The notes beneath the pieces are model-generated. The model did no database searches and was not told the DNA's origin. It saw only the letters and a program-made list of their open reading frames with translations. A stretch of DNA of 53,732 nucleotides from Pseudomonadota bacterium (GTDB lineage Bacteria; Pseudomonadota; Gammaproteobacteria; Burkholderiales; Burkholderiaceae_C), in NCBI GenBank assembly GCA_029779845.1, contig JAKOZT010000124.1, positions 1 through 53,732 on the forward strand, read 5' to 3'. The position numbers were made by a program, and so were the translations under genes. Positions 53,125 through 53,732 of this stretch are shown here, piece after piece; position 1 is the stretch's first letter, and the number at the start of each line of letters is the position of its first letter.

Positions 53125-53732
53125 TCAAGCTCCCCGGCGCTGTGCCAGCGCCATGTTCAGTGCAAAGCCGATGCCCAGAATCAACGCCAGGCCGGACCAC
53201 AACGTCCACAGCCATCGGCGCCGCATCTCCTGCGCGAACTCCACCTCGATGCCGTAGTGCTTGAGCTGCTCGACGCTGTGGCGCGTGTGCACCGGCAAGC
53301 GGCGTGCGATGGCCTCCGCGCCGGCATGCGCCTTGCTGTGCAGGTGCGGCCAGCTCACCTGACCCGGATAGAACAGCGTGACCTCGCGCCCGGGGCCGGA
53401 CCAAGTCGGCTCGGCCACGTCGAACTGCATGGCCACGATGTCGGCATCGCGCCCGAGGCCCAGGCTCATCGGCAGCGACACGTAGTGCCAGCGTCCGCCG
53501 GTGGCATGGCGATGGATCGCAAAGGCCACGTCGTACAGGCCGTGGTCGCGCAGGATCTTGTCGTCCAGCGGATGGCCGGTATCGAGTGCGCGGCTGAGGG
53601 TGACGTCCCAGTGGCCGTCGGCCCAGCGCCCCTTTCCCTGCACCGTGATGTCAGCCTTGGAGCCCTCGGGCTGGCGCAGGAAGCGGCGCGGCAGCGTATC
53701 GCCCTCGACCCAGCCGGCCTGCGGATCGAACG
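53125..53732 (-). CDS. Ethylbenzene-dehydrogenase-type haem protein, C-terminal part (runs off window)
   Basis: About 202 C-terminal codons are visible; the frame is open to the window edge. The domain reads like the haem-binding gamma subunit of ethylbenzene dehydrogenase and related enzymes: GRWADGHWDVTLSRALDTGHP, FAIHRHATGGRWHYVSLPMSLGL (a candidate His ligand) and a C-terminal helix WLWTLWSGLALILGIGFALN that would anchor it in the membrane. It is immediately upstream of the DUF2231 gene on the same strand. Neither a molybdenum catalytic subunit nor an iron-sulfur subunit is in view, so it may act as a stand-alone cytochrome. The N-terminal part, with any signal peptide or c-type haem site, lies outside. 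Confidence 0.75.
   Translation of the reverse strand, partial: FDPQAGWVEGDTLPRRFLRQPEGSKADITVQGKGRWADGHWDVTLSRALDTGHPLDDKILRDHGLYDVAFAIHRHATGGRWHYVSLPMSLGLGRDADIVAMQFDVAEPTWSGPGREVTLFYPGQVSWPHLHSKAHAGAEAIARRLPVHTRHSVEQLKHYGIEVEFAQEMRRRWLWTLWSGLALILGIGFALNMALAQRRGA

Noticed and set aside
1..53732. CRISPR array or Cas genes guiding the Tn7-like element
   Set aside because: No regularly spaced repeats and no recognisable cas gene in the window.

Overview
The window looks like a piece of a high-GC betaproteobacterial chromosome, most likely order Burkholderiales (Rubrivivax/Leptothrix/Methylibium-like). The inference rests on gene order and content: surE-pcm-nlpD-rpoS, earP next to efp with an arginine at EF-P position 32, mltG-tmk-holB-pilZ-tatD, hupB/tRNA-Val/ppiD, and a divergent scoAB/PAS-LuxR pair. 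No database search was possible; family names come from motif recognition.

Region 1 (about 1-19,350) is an accessory island, visibly less GC-biased than the rest. From left: the 5' end of an IS110-family transposase; an Abi-C/HEPN-type protein with an unknown partner; a NYN nuclease-like protein with an OST-HTH tail; a KfrA-like coiled-coil DNA-binding protein divergent from a tyrosine recombinase, with a perfect inverted repeat between them; a stand-alone Ser/Thr protein kinase; a papain-like/DUF7689-type protein; and a minus-strand Tn7-like transposition operon (TnsA-like, TnsB, TnsC, TniQ). Beyond the operon lie a structured intergenic region with a terminator, a C-terminally membrane-anchored unknown protein, a CoiA-like/DUF6035 nuclease with a perfect 26-bp tandem repeat at its start, and a 1001-residue PHP-SMC ATPase of the TrlF type. 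Mobility genes mixed with nuclease, kinase, HEPN and PHP-SMC proteins suggest a defence island.

Region 2 (about 19,350-53,732) is core chromosome. It carries DNA replication and cell envelope genes (tatD, pilZ, holB, tmk, mltG), ygfZ, an NRDE protein, a thioesterase-GNAT fusion and an HSL-type hydrolase, an Fe-alcohol dehydrogenase, the rpoS stress cluster, a NarL-type response regulator with its histidine kinase, tRNA-His, ppiD, tRNA-Val, hupB, a DMT transporter, pgsA, a TonB-like lipoprotein, uvrC, earP-efp, a DUF3445 protein coupled to mnmC, rpiA, pyrD, scoAB with its probable regulator, and at the right edge a DUF2231 membrane protein with a partial ethylbenzene-dehydrogenase-type haem protein.

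Many core genes overlap by 4-8 bases (holB/tmk, pilZ/holB, thioesterase/hydrolase, pcm/surE, mnmC/DUF3445, lipoprotein/uvrC), so translational coupling is common. The main candidates for something new are the Tn7-like module whose TnsA-like subunit seems to lack its nuclease residues, the structured RNA-like segment beside it, and the three genes to its right.
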